A stretch of 64,000 bases of DNA, taken from the NCBI RefSeq assembly GCF_000719135.1, contig NZ_JOEK01000001.1, forward strand, positions 682,001 through 746,000. The letters are read 5' to 3'. Each line of letters starts with the position of its first letter. Positions within the stretch are counted from its first letter, which is position 1. The notes beneath the pieces were generated by a model that made no database searches, was not told the origin of the DNA, and saw nothing but the letters and a program-made list of their open reading frames with translations. This document shows, one piece after another, positions 35,301-44,800 of this stretch. A program made the position numbers and the translations under genes. Origin of the DNA: Streptomyces avicenniae (lineage in GTDB: Bacteria; Actinomycetota; Actinomycetes; Streptomycetales; Streptomycetaceae).

Positions 35301-36947
35301 GCGATCCGCGAGGCCGCCGCGCTGCTGCCCGACTTCACGCCCCAGCCCCGCCCCTGGCTGCCCGCGCTGGACACCGGGCTGCGGCTCGACGACCTGCCGC
35401 CGAGCCCCGAACCGGAGCCGGGACACCTGCCGGTCGTGCCGTACGCCGTCCTCGACCTGCCGCACAGCCAGGAGCAGCGCGTCGGCGTGCTCGACCTCGC
35501 GACGTTCGGCCACCTCTACGTCATCGGCGCGCCGCGCACCGGCCGCACGCAGGTGCTGCGCACCCTCGCCGGTTCCGCCGCGCTGCACCTCACCACCGAC
35601 CAGCTCCACGTCCACGGCATCGACGCCGCCGGGGCCGGTCTGTCCGTCCTCGACGCCCTGCCGCACACCGGCTCGATCGTCTCCCGGCACGACACGGAAC
35701 GGCTCGACCGGCTCGTCGCCCGGCTCCTCACCGAGCTGACGCACCGTCAGCAGCTCATCGCGCGGCACGACACCACCGGCCTCGCCGGGCTGCGCGCCAA
35801 GCTGCCCGCCGCGGAACGTCCGGCGCACATCCTGCTGTTGATCGACGGCTGGGACGCGCTGACCGAGGCGCTCGACAAGTACGACGGCGCCCGCGTCAAC
35901 GAGGAGCTGATGCGGCTGCTCCGCGAGGGCGCCGCCGTGGGCATCCACCTGATCGCCACCTCGGAGCGCGCCCTGCTCGGCAGCCGCACCGCCGCGCACA
36001 ACGACCGGCGCCTCATGCTGCGGCAGGCCGACCCGGCGGACTACGCGATCGCGGGCGTCAGCCGCAAGCTCGTGCCGCCGCACATGCCCGCCGGGCGCGG
36101 CTTCCTCACGCCGGGCGCCGTCGAGGCGCAGATCGCGCTGCTGCCAGAGGAGGGCGCGGGGCGCGGCGACCAGTCCGACGCGCTGCGCGGCATCGGCCGC
36201 CGCACGACCGCGCGGGACGCGGACGTGCCCGCCGCCGCGCGCCCGTTCCGCGTCGGCGAACTGCCCACCGCCGTCGGCTTCCAGGAGGCGGCGCAGCGCA
36301 TGCCCGACGCGCTGCGGCGGCCCCTGTGGGCGCTGTACGGCGTCGGCGGCGACGCGGAGCCCCACGGCTTCGACTTCCACGCCGACGCGGGCGCGTTCGT
36401 CGTCGCGGGCCCGCCGCGCAGCGGCCGGACGACGGCGCTCGCGTCGATGTCCGTGTCGCTGCTGATGGGCGGCACGGCCCTCGTCGTCCTCACGCCGCGC
36501 GACTCGCAGCTGCGGCGGCTCGCGGCGCACGGCCTGGCGCAGGTCATCGCGCACCCCGACCCGACGCCCGACCTGCTGAACGAGGCGCTGGCCGCCGTCG
36601 AGGGCCGCCCGGTCGTCGTGGTGGTCGATGACGCCGACCTGTTGCAGACGAGCAAGGCCGACCCCGTCCTGCGGCGGATCGCCAGCGAGGGCCGCGACCA
36701 CGGGCAGGGCCTGCTGCTGGCGGGACCGGCCGAGGCGCTGGGCATCCTGGGCTGGATCGGCGTGGCGCGCCGGGCGCGGCGCGGGCTGCTCCTCGGGCCG
36801 CGCAACCTCGGCGAGGGCGACCTGATCGGGGCGCGGCTGTCGGGCGAGCACCTGCGGGCACCGGCGGCGCCCGGACGCGCGTGGGCCGCCGGGGCGTCGG
36901 GCCGTCCGGTCGCGGTGCAGGTGCCGTTCACCGTCCTGGACGGCTGA
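32334..36947 (+). CDS. T7SS-type FtsK/SpoIIIE ATPase with N-terminal ubiquitin-like and FHA-like domains
   Basis: A 1,537-residue EccC/EssC-type motor. Residues 1-70 (MKLTVTTADAQGRLRDHLLD, VADLSTALTTPRLYLDGDLL) look like a YukD-type ubiquitin fold. Residues 85-160 (VSGPGAGSVWRLGPGRHEVGTD) resemble an FHA domain. A membrane segment follows near residue 300. Three ATPase domains follow: D1 has a canonical Walker A (GGTTGSGKS, residues 711-719) and Walker B LLVIDEF. D2 (GAPRTGRT, 1065) and D3 (GPPRSGRT, 1359) have Arg instead of the Walker A Lys, so only D1 should hydrolyse ATP efficiently. The N-terminal layout recalls Firmicutes EssC more than mycobacterial EccC. It should drive export of the WXG100-like proteins and large cargo encoded nearby. 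Confidence 0.85.
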   Translation: MKLTVTTADAQGRLRDHLLDLPHDATVADLSTALTTPRLYLDGDLLDSDAPLGAGGVRDGALLGLGAPAPPRAAPDRAWRPPASDPELVEIRHVSGPGAGSVWRLGPGRHEVGTDRGCVVRLAPEGEGGTPPHGTWVTVGTDGTVTFRLPEDADPARCGLRSLTPPPPVDPETGTPLTDEEPAGRQDGGPGGHSTDPPPPGPDGLPARPPLPAPGVTPPPDDGSLPWPPWADLALGDHLLRVTPPFEPDAAVNPAAEGPAIEYNRPPRITPHLDAEDLQLPGPPSPAGARPFPFLLMVAPLIMGFVMMSLFRTFYFVIFIFFTPLMALGNWLTGRRTGRKRQEELVRLYRLRRSALEAEMRRASVEERTLRGATFPDPAAALLTATGPGHQLWERRRHHPDYLTLRLGTVTRASLKEITDAAREANHRSVHWRLADVPIGAELPELGVVGITGQGPVPRAVARWAVAQAAVLHSPRDLRIVVLTDAEHADDWSWTRWLPHLRPGRSAAAGAPVISLGNDPESTAHRVSELLAEINTRGAATGSALGRTLNTEPDVLLVLDGARRLRDVPGIVQVLTEGPAVRIFSLCLDERERLLPEECAAVITAVGNTLTIRSSGVPAVTGVRADQVDPAWCDTLARALAPLRDVSVDAESGLPAEVRLLPLLGQEPPDPEALVRAWARRPASTTFTVGAGYEGPLRLDLVRDGPHGLIGGTTGSGKSELLQTMIASLAAVNRPDELTFVLVDYKGGSAFRECADLPHTLGMITDLDGHLVERALASLAAELRRREQVLADVEVKDHREYRARRAREPELPPLPRLLLVIDEFATLVRELPEFVPGLISLAQRGRSLGLHLILATQRPAGAVSNEIRANTNLRVALRVTDRTESQDILNSSEATGISPSTPGRALIRRGDGPPTPFQSAWAGAERPGAARDTEGAARVVRGTELTWQRLGRPLPAPDEQERAEEESSPVEKDAAEAEERPTDLRVLVDAIREAAALLPDFTPQPRPWLPALDTGLRLDDLPPSPEPEPGHLPVVPYAVLDLPHSQEQRVGVLDLATFGHLYVIGAPRTGRTQVLRTLAGSAALHLTTDQLHVHGIDAAGAGLSVLDALPHTGSIVSRHDTERLDRLVARLLTELTHRQQLIARHDTTGLAGLRAKLPAAERPAHILLLIDGWDALTEALDKYDGARVNEELMRLLREGAAVGIHLIATSERALLGSRTAAHNDRRLMLRQADPADYAIAGVSRKLVPPHMPAGRGFLTPGAVEAQIALLPEEGAGRGDQSDALRGIGRRTTARDADVPAAARPFRVGELPTAVGFQEAAQRMPDALRRPLWALYGVGGDAEPHGFDFHADAGAFVVAGPPRSGRTTALASMSVSLLMGGTALVVLTPRDSQLRRLAAHGLAQVIAHPDPTPDLLNEALAAVEGRPVVVVVDDADLLQTSKADPVLRRIASEGRDHGQGLLLAGPAEALGILGWIGVARRARRGLLLGPRNLGEGDLIGARLSGEHLRAPAAPGRAWAAGASGRPVAVQVPFTVLDG

Positions 36948-36966
36948 GCCGGGCGGACGTCCGCCA

Positions 36967-37003
36967 CGCGGGCACGGTACGGGCCGCCCGTACCGTGCCC
37001 GCG
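36967..37003. terminator. Bidirectional hairpin between the ATPase and WXG100 genes
   Basis: Perfect 17-base arms (starting CGCGGGCACGG) and a 3-base loop between two convergent genes ending at 36947 (+) and 37033 (-). There is no T tract, as is common in Streptomyces terminators. Confidence 0.7.
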
Positions 37004-37032
37004 CGGCGTGAGCGGGGCGAGGGGGCGGGGCG

Positions 37033-37398
37033 TCAGCGCGCGCCGGGCACCGGCGTCTCGACGTGCTCGCCCGTCACCTCGACGCCGCCCTCGCCGTCCT
37101 GCCCGGAGATGATCGCGGCGACGATGTCGGCGTCGTTGTTCTGGAGGGCGTCGCGGATCTCCAGGAACATCTTGGCGTACTCCAGGATGTTGGCCGCCGA
37201 CCGCTCCAGGTTGGAGTTGAACTCCTCGTACGTGTCGCGCAGCACGGGGCTGGCCTGGTCGAGCTGGAGGCCGTTGCCCAGCAGGGAGTTGACCTGCGTC
37301 TGGAGGGTGGTGAGCTCGGCGGCGAGCTGCGTGAGGCGGGTGTTCATCCGCCCGGCGCCCTCCTCGATGCCTGCGTAGTCAGCGGACAGATCGGCCAT
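37033..37398 (-). CDS. WXG100-like secreted protein (EsxA type)
   Basis: A 121-residue helical-hairpin protein. YAGIEEGAGRMNTRLTQLAAELTTLQTQVNSLL is the first helix and ASPVLRDTYEEFNSNLERSAANILEYAKMFLEIRDAL is the second. The turn lacks a clean WxG (GLQLDQAS stands there). A short tail ends in GEHVETPVPGAR. It is probably exported by the ATPase as a dimer with the next protein. It is the last of three minus-strand genes of this kind spaced by 34-48 bases. Confidence 0.75.
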   Translation of the reverse strand: MADLSADYAGIEEGAGRMNTRLTQLAAELTTLQTQVNSLLGNGLQLDQASPVLRDTYEEFNSNLERSAANILEYAKMFLEIRDALQNNDADIVAAIISGQDGEGGVEVTGEHVETPVPGAR

Positions 37399-37446
37399 CG
37401 GTGCCTCCTGGTCGGGCGGTGGTCGTCGGGGTGACGGCGGCGGTGG

Positions 37447-37755
37447 TCACTCGCCGTTGCTCTGGATCTTCTGGGCGATGTCGTGGTCCATGCCCTCCAT
37501 GCCCTCCTTGATCGCCCTGAACTGCTCGGCGAAGCCCTCGATGCCGCCCGCGGCCTCGTCCAACTTGGCCGTGAAGTCGGCGTACTTGTCGATCATCACC
37601 GGGCTGGACTCGGGGAAGATCAGGCTGTTGAGGAGGATGTCGTCGGCGTCGGCCTTCGCCTCCTGGATACGGGGCCTGATGATCGTCTCCAGGCTGGTCT
37701 TCATCGTCGTGACGGCGGCCTCGATGTCCGCGTAGGTCAGGCTGACGTTGGGCAT
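37447..37755 (-). CDS. WXG100-like secreted protein (second Esx type)
   Basis: A 102-residue, nearly all-helical protein (YADIEAAVTTMKTSLETIIRP, then MIDKYADFTAKLDEAAGGIEGFAEQFRAIKEGMEG) of WXG100 size without a WxG turn. Position between two similar genes suggests it forms a heterodimer with the product of the 37033 gene. The predicted role is as a small substrate or chaperone of the T7SS-like system. Confidence 0.7.
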   Translation of the reverse strand: MPNVSLTYADIEAAVTTMKTSLETIIRPRIQEAKADADDILLNSLIFPESSPVMIDKYADFTAKLDEAAGGIEGFAEQFRAIKEGMEGMDHDIAQKIQSNGE

Positions 37756-37789
37756 GGGATTCCTTCCGCTGCGGTACCGCCGGGGCGGT

Positions 37790-38707
37790 TCACTTCTTCT
37801 CGTCCCACTCCGCGCCCGGTCCCGGGCGGGTGTACTCGGTGACCTCGTCGTCCGAGGTGATGGTCATCGTGCCGGAGCCGTCCTGCTCGATGACGACGCG
37901 CTCGACCGTCGTGCTGCCGTCGGGCGCCGTGGTGGTGACCGTCCAGTCGCGCACGTCGTAGGGATCCGCGTCGCCCGGCGGATCGACCATCTCCGGCGGG
38001 CCGCTGTACTCGCGGACCGTCGTGAACGTCTGGCCCTCCGGCGTCGTGATGGTCGAGGTCTCCTTCAGCACCTCGTTGTTCTCGTCGAGCGTCAGCTCCA
38101 CATCGACGCTGCCCCCGCCGTCCTCGTAGTGCAGCGACGTGGGCGGGTCGTCGGACGGCTTCGGCGGCGCGGGGCCGGGCTCCGGCGGCGCCTCCTCGTC
38201 GGCGAACCACGTCTCGCACCAGCCGGGCGCGTCCGCCGCGCTGCACACCTCGCCGATCTGCGCGTCCGGGTTGGCGTCGAAGTAGTCGGCGGCGCCGATC
38301 TCGTCCAGGTACGCGTCCCAGGCCGCCGAGTCCTCCACCCACCGGTCGTACGCGGCGCGTTGCTCCCGCCACTCGTTCAGCCCGATCGAGCCGCCCATCA
38401 CGCCGGACCCCGCGGCGATCTGCGCGTCGCTCTGGAAGAAGAGGTTCGCCACGCCCTCGAACGTGTCGCCGAGCGACTCCAGACCGTCCTTCGCCTGGTC
38501 GGTGCGGCGCTTGGAGACCCGGTAGAAGTAGTCGAAGCGGGCGGCCAGCGTCGAGTTGCCGAGGATCGCCCGGTTGTCGGCCTGCCCGGCGGCGCCCATC
38601 TCGGCGAACAGGCCGGTCGCGCCGCCGGTGCCCGCGCGCTCCGCCAGGTCGTGCAGCCGTTGCTGCACGGCGTACAACTGCGAGTAGTCCATGGAAAGGT
38701 CGGGCAC
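37790..38707 (-). CDS. WXG100-like N-terminus with acidic C-terminal domain, probable T7SS substrate
   Basis: A 305-residue protein. Residues 1-110 are helical and resemble an elongated WXG100/LXG unit (MDYSQLYAVQQRLHDLAERAG, FDYFYRVSKRRTDQAKDGLESLGDTFEGVANLFF). Next comes a Trp- and Asp-rich helical part with two Cys (SAADAPGWCETW). The C-terminal half is acidic and beta-rich with repeated Thr/Val strands (TSTITTPEGQTFTTVREY, DWTVTTTAPDGSTTVERVVIEQDG). It is the first gene of the minus-strand trio and is divergent from the giant cargo gene, with a 56-base palindrome between them. Confidence 0.65.
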   Translation of the reverse strand: MPDLSMDYSQLYAVQQRLHDLAERAGTGGATGLFAEMGAAGQADNRAILGNSTLAARFDYFYRVSKRRTDQAKDGLESLGDTFEGVANLFFQSDAQIAAGSGVMGGSIGLNEWREQRAAYDRWVEDSAAWDAYLDEIGAADYFDANPDAQIGEVCSAADAPGWCETWFADEEAPPEPGPAPPKPSDDPPTSLHYEDGGGSVDVELTLDENNEVLKETSTITTPEGQTFTTVREYSGPPEMVDPPGDADPYDVRDWTVTTTAPDGSTTVERVVIEQDGSGTMTITSDDEVTEYTRPGPGAEWDEKK

Positions 38708-38752
38708 GCGCGCCTCCGGCTCCGGTCGCTCCTGACGATGCCGTCACCCGGA

Positions 38753-38808
38753 CCACGCACGGGGGCGCGCGGAGGTTCACCTGAACCTCCGCGCGCCCCC
38801 GTGCGTGG
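38753..38808. repeat. Perfect 56-base palindrome in a divergent promoter region
   Basis: Two 27-base arms, starting CCACGCACGGGGG, are exactly complementary around a CC centre. It lies between the start codons of divergent genes at 38707 (-) and 38859 (+), not between their ends. It will form a very stable hairpin in either leader RNA, or could extrude as a cruciform. Confidence 0.9.
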
Positions 38809-38858
38809 TGTGTACGGCAGCCGCCACCGCGGCAGCGTCGAGCGAAGGGAGTACCACC

Positions 38859-41800
38859 GTGCCCCGACCGCCGGACTGGAGCGCCCTCGGGATGGACGCG
38901 GACCCCACCCCGGGGGACCCCGAACAACTCGACCGGATGCTCGACGACCAGTGGCTCCTGGTCGAGCTGGCCCGCGAGATCGACGAGGGCCTGACCGCCC
39001 TCCAGCGCACCACGGACGGCGTGTTCATCGGCGAGACCGCCGACGCGCTGCGCGACATGATCGACAAGCGGCTGCGCAACTACATCGGCACCTTCCGCGA
39101 CGCCCACGAGAAGGCCCACACGGCGCTGCGCGCGTACGCGTCCGTCATGGTCGAGCAGCAGCGCGTCGCCGACGGCGCGCTCAGCGCGGCCGAGGGCCTT
39201 GAGGAGGACGACCCGCAGCGCGAGACCCACCGCAGCACCGCCGAGACGGCGCGCGGTGAGCTGGCCTCCGCCGCCTCGACGGCGGGCGACGCCCTCTCCG
39301 ACGCCGCCGGGTCCATCGCCTCGCCCATCGACCCCTGCGAGGAGTTCTGGAAGTTCCTCACCATCCTCGCGATCATCCTCATCGTGCCCGCGATCATCGT
39401 CGGCGGCCCGCTGGCGCTGCTGGCGCTCGGCCTGAACGTCGCGCTGCTCATCAAGACCGCCATCGACTTCGCGAACGGCGACGCGGGCGTCACCGAACTC
39501 GTCCTCGGCGTCCTCGGCGTGATCATGCCGACCACCAAGGGCCTGAACGTCGGCCGCCTCGGCTCCTCCCTGTGGGGCGGCGCGCGGAACGCCTTCAGCG
39601 GCATCAGGACGTTCGGCAGCGGCGGCATCTCCATCCTGGACGACCTCTTCAGGGCCGGGGGCAACTCCCGCTTCCTGCTGACCTTCGGCTACCAGTGGGT
39701 GCGCTCGGGCAACGGCCTGTTCCGCATGGCGCCCGTCGTCGTCAACCCGTCCATGCTGCGCAACGTCACGACGCTCGGGGCCGTCAACATCATCGGCGCG
39801 CGGACGTTCGTCCTGCTCCAGGGCGCGGTGGGCGCCGTGCGCGGCTTCGGGAACGCGATGCGCGGCTTCGGCGGCTTCGTCGTCATGAACCTGCGCGGCT
39901 GGGGGCCGTTGTCGCTGGTCCTGCCGGTCGCCGCGACCGAGATGGGCGCCGGGATCGGCACGGCGCTGCGCATCGGCCTGATCGACCGCGGCGTGTTCGG
40001 CCTGTACCGGTACGGCGCGAACGTCGGCGGGCGTGGGATCGGCGCCGCCGGGCAGACGTTCGGCGGTGTCGCGGACGCGATACGGCTCGGCTCCGGCATC
40101 GGCGACGGCGGCATCGGCGTGCCGCGCTTCACGGGCGCGGTCAACGCGCTGGTGCCCCCGCTGCCGCCGCCCGCCCTGGCGTCCCTGCCGCCCGCCTCCG
40201 TGACGGGCCTCGGCATGAGCACGCTGCCGCCGATCGGCGTACGCCTCGGCGAGCAGGGCCTGTCGGGGCTGCCCGACATCCCCACGTTCTCCTCCGGCGT
40301 GCTGCGGCCCGACCTGAGCACGCCGAACCTGGCCGCGCCCGTCGTGCCGGGCGGCGGGCTGTCGTCGCTGCCGCCGCCCGTGTCGTTCGGCGGCGGGGAG
40401 ATCCTGACCGTGCCGCCGGGCGGCCGGGGCGCGTTCCAGCTCGCCGACCTGCCGCCGCTGAGCGTCGGCCTCGGCGCGCGGGGCGCGGACTGGACGGGCG
40501 TCGGCATCCCGCAGTTCGGCGCGGTCGTCTCCGTGCCGCCGGTGGGGGCAGGGGCGAACGGCTTCGAGGTGTCGCTCGGTTCGCTGCCGCCCATCGGCGT
40601 CAGCTTCGGCGAGCGCGGCCTCACCGGCGCCGTCCAGGGCGTCACCGCGCCGTCGCCCGGCGCGCTGCTGCCCGACCTGGCCGCGCTGCCCCCGGCGGGC
40701 GGGCGCCTCACACCGGGCACGGGCGTCATGCCGGGGGTCGTGCCGGGGGGCGCCACCGTGCCGGGCAACGTCAGCCTCGGGTCGCTGTTCCCGAACGGCC
40801 TCGACGTGCGCGTCGGCGACATGCCGTCCGTGCACGTGGACTTCGCGCGCACGGGCGGCGTCGCCCCCGGCACGGTCACGCCGAACGGCGGCCTCGGCGC
40901 CCCGCAGGGCAGCGCCCTCGACCTGCCGCAACTGGAGAGCCCCGCCGCCGTCCTGCCGCCGCCCGCCGTGACCACCGCCGCGCTGCCCGGCGACCTCGGC
41001 ACGGTCACGCTCAGCCGTGAGGCGCTGACCATCGAGGTCGGCGGCATCCCGCCGCTGCGCGTCGGGCTCGCCGAGAACGGCGCGGGGGACGTGCTGTCGT
41101 CCGCGGCCGTGCCGTCGGCGGGCGCGCGGCATCCGGACGTGACGCTGACGGGCGGTCTCGACGCGCCCGCGCCCGTCGCCGTGCCGCCGCCGGGGGCCGC
41201 GCTCCAGGCGAACGGGCTCGGCCAGGCGCCGCCGCCCGCCGTCGCCGTGCCCCCGGCGCGCGTCGAGGTGGCGCCGGTGACGGGCGGTTCGGGCGCGGGC
41301 AGCGGCGGCGCGGCGGTGACGTCGCAGGGCGTCCAGCCCATCGACGTGGCGGCCCTGGCCGTCCCGCCGCAGACGGTCACCCCGGCCGCGGCGTCCCAGG
41401 CGTCGCGCGGTCTCGCCGTCCCGCCGGAGTCGGTGGCCCAGGCCGTGCCGCAGCCGAAGGTGCCGCACGTGCCGTCGTCCGCTTCGGTCAGCCCCGCGGA
41501 CATCGGCGGGCCGCTGCCGAAGTGGCTGACGGACGGCCTCGGGGGTCTGCCGCCGGTGCCGCCGCAGGAGTTGACCGTCTTCATGGTGCGGCAGGTCGAG
41601 TACACCGGGACGCCGCCCGTGCCCACGGCGTCCACCGCCGCGAACACCCCGGCACCCGCCGTCGCGCCTCAACTGCCGCCTCGCACGGCCGAGTTCGGTA
41701 TCCCGGCGGACGGCGCCCCGGCGCTGCGCGGCACGTTCGACGGCGGTTCAGGACAACTCGTCGAGGTGGACTTCGCCGCGCCGCCGGCGAACGGCGCGTT

Positions 41801-44800
41801 CACCGTCGAGCGCACCGGCGACCTGGTCAGGATCGACCAGGACCTCGGCGGCGGCGTCACCCGCAGCTTCACCTACCAGGCGGCCGTCAACGACCTGCAT
41901 CTCGTCTTCACCCAGCGCTGGGTGACGCTGCCGGGCGACGCGTGGGGCGGCGCCCGCCTGCGCTTCGACGAGACGCTGCCCGAGGACGGCCCGCGCCTCG
42001 TGCGCGACGGCGCCGCCGTGCCGGACGCCGTCACCCCGGCGGGCGGCGGCTTCCACGTCGCCCTCGGCGACACCCGCGCCCTGACGGACGGCGCCGGGAC
42101 GCTGACGCACACCGGCGTGCCCCTGCGCGGCATGGACGGAAGGCCGGGCGGCGACTGGGCGTTCACGCCTGTCGAGGGCGCAACTGGCGTCTCGCTGCGC
42201 GGCGTTGACGGCCAACCGGCCCCCGGCGTCCTCACGTTCGACGCGGGGACGCTCTCCGTCACGCGCGGCGACACCGTCTCGGCGTACCGGCCGACCGGCG
42301 AACTCCTCACGCAGACGCACCACATACGCACCGGCCCCCTGGGCGGGCACCACCTTGAGGTCCCCAACACCACCGCCGTGCCAGGCGCCGAGCCGCGCCT
42401 CCTGAACCCGGACCACACGCCGGGCGGCGTCCGCGTCGTGGCGCAGACGGACGGCTCGTTCCGCGTCGCGGTGGACGGCGCCCATGTCGTACTGGACGAC
42501 GCGGGGCGGCAGTTGGGCGAGGTCGTGCCGCTGCGCACGCGTGGCGGCGACGAGGTGGGCGTCTTCCTGGGCCGCCCAGGGATGCCGGGGCCGGAACTCC
42601 GCGACGCGCTCGGCGCGCCAGCGGTGGCGCAGCGCGCGGGCGGCGAGATCGTCGTCGTACGCGGCGACACCACGCACGTCTACGGCGTGGACGGCGCGCT
42701 CCTGCGCGAGGCGCACCTCGTGCGCGGCGGCGCGTTCGACGGGCAGCGGCTCGTCGTGCCGAACGACGGCGCGGCCCCGCACCTCGCGGGCGCGGGCGGC
42801 GACCCGCTGGCCGTCCGCGTCGTGGCGCAGACGGACGGCTCGTTCCGCGTCGCGGTGGACGGCGCGCACGCCGTACTGGACGACGCAGGGCGGCAGTTGG
42901 GCGAGGTCGTGCCGCTGCGCACGCGCGCGGGCGCCGACACCGGCGTCTTCGCCGCGCGTCCGGGGATGCCAGGCCCGGAGTTCCGTGACGCGCTCGGCGC
43001 CCCAGCCGTGGCACAGCGCGCGGGCGCCGAGATCCACGTCGTACGCGGCGGCACCACGCACGTCTACGACGCCCAAGGCGCGCTGCTGCGGGAAGAGTTC
43101 ACGTTCGGCGCGGGCCCGCTCACCGGCCACCGGCTCGTCGTCCCCGACGACCCCACCGCCGCCTTCGCCCTCGCCCCCGGCGGCGCACGGCTGCCTGACG
43201 GCCACGTCGTCCCGCAGACCGGCGGCGGCTTCCGCGTCGCGACCGGCACGACGCACGCCCTCGTGGACGACGCGGGCCGCTGGACGGCCACCGCCGTCCC
43301 GCTGCGCGAGGGCGCGCAGGGCCTCGACACGTACGCCGTGCGCCCCGTCGCCAACCCCGCCCACACCGACTTCCGCACCGGCACCGGCGCCCCCGCCGCC
43401 GCCGGATGGGGCACGGAGGGCACCCGCCTCACGTTCACGCAGGGCCCCGTCACCCGCGTCCACGCCCCGGACGGCGCCCTCGCCGAGACCCGGCTCGCCC
43501 TCACCGGCGGCCCCCTCGACGGCAGCCGCGTCGTCACCCCGTACGGCGGCGGCGCGCCGCACGTCACCAGCGGCACGGGCGCGCCGCGCACCGCGGACGT
43601 CACGCCGCAGGCGGGCGGCGGGTTCCGCGTGGACGGCCAGGGCTCCCACGTCGTCATCGACGCGGGCGGCGTGTACCGGCACGACGTCGTGCCGCTCACA
43701 CGCGGCGGCGGCACGGACGGGTACGCGTTCGTCAGCCACTTCCGCCCCGACCCGCTGCCCCGCGCCGCCGACGGCACGCCGCTGCCCGGCGGTTCGCTCG
43801 CCAGGCTGGACGACAACCGGCTCGTCGTGCGCGCCCCCGGCAGCGTCACGGCCTACGACGCGGGCGGCGCCTTCCTCTTCGACGCGCCCCGCTTCCCCGG
43901 CCGCGGCCTCGACGGCGACGAGTTCCTGCGCACCCACACCCTCACCCAGGACGGCCGCACCCTCCGCGCCCACGACCTGCTGGACGCCGACCTGCGGCCC
44001 GTCCCCGACACCGTCGTCCGGCCACGGCCCGGCGCGGGCGACACCGGGCTCGCCGTCACGGGGCCCGAGGGCCGCGTCTGGCTCCACGGCCCGGACGGCG
44101 CCCTGACCGGCAGCATCGGCGCCGCCGACCCCGTCACCGGCGCGCGGCCCGCCGTCAGGAACGGTCAGCACCTCACGCTCGTCGAACTGTCGGACGGCCT
44201 CGGCGCCCGCTACCTCGACACCACCGCGCCGAACCAACTGCGCCTCCTCGACGGCAACCTCGACGTCGTCGCGTCGCACGGCCCGATCCGCGTGCGCGGC
44301 GACGGGCTGCCCGGCCACGAGATCGGCGGCCAGGGCCTGCGCGCGGGCGAGTACAGCCGCTACACGCCCGAGGGCCGCCTCGTGGAGCAGCGCATCGACG
44401 TCCTGTACAAGGGCGTCGCCCTGGACGGCCGCCACTTCGTCGTCCGCTACGGTCCCGACGGCAGCGGCACGTGGGAGGCGGCGGGCGGCGCGGGCATCCG
44501 CGGCTGGCACGAGTCGGGCACGGTCGATCTCAAGGGCGCTGGCCAGGGCCGCGTCTCGCTCGTCACGCACACCGGCGGCCAGGTCCTCGACCGCCGCCTC
44601 CTGCCCGACGGCCACACCGTGGACTACCACGCGCCGGGCAACGCCGGAGACGTCGTGAACCGCACCTTCGGCATGCCCAACGGGCTGCGCGAGAAGGACT
44701 TCTGGTCCGAGACCGACGCCCTCGGCGCCGCCGCCGGGCACGGTTACCGCCAGTGGAACGTCAGCGGGCGCGGCTGGTTCGACGTGCGCGACCACACGTT

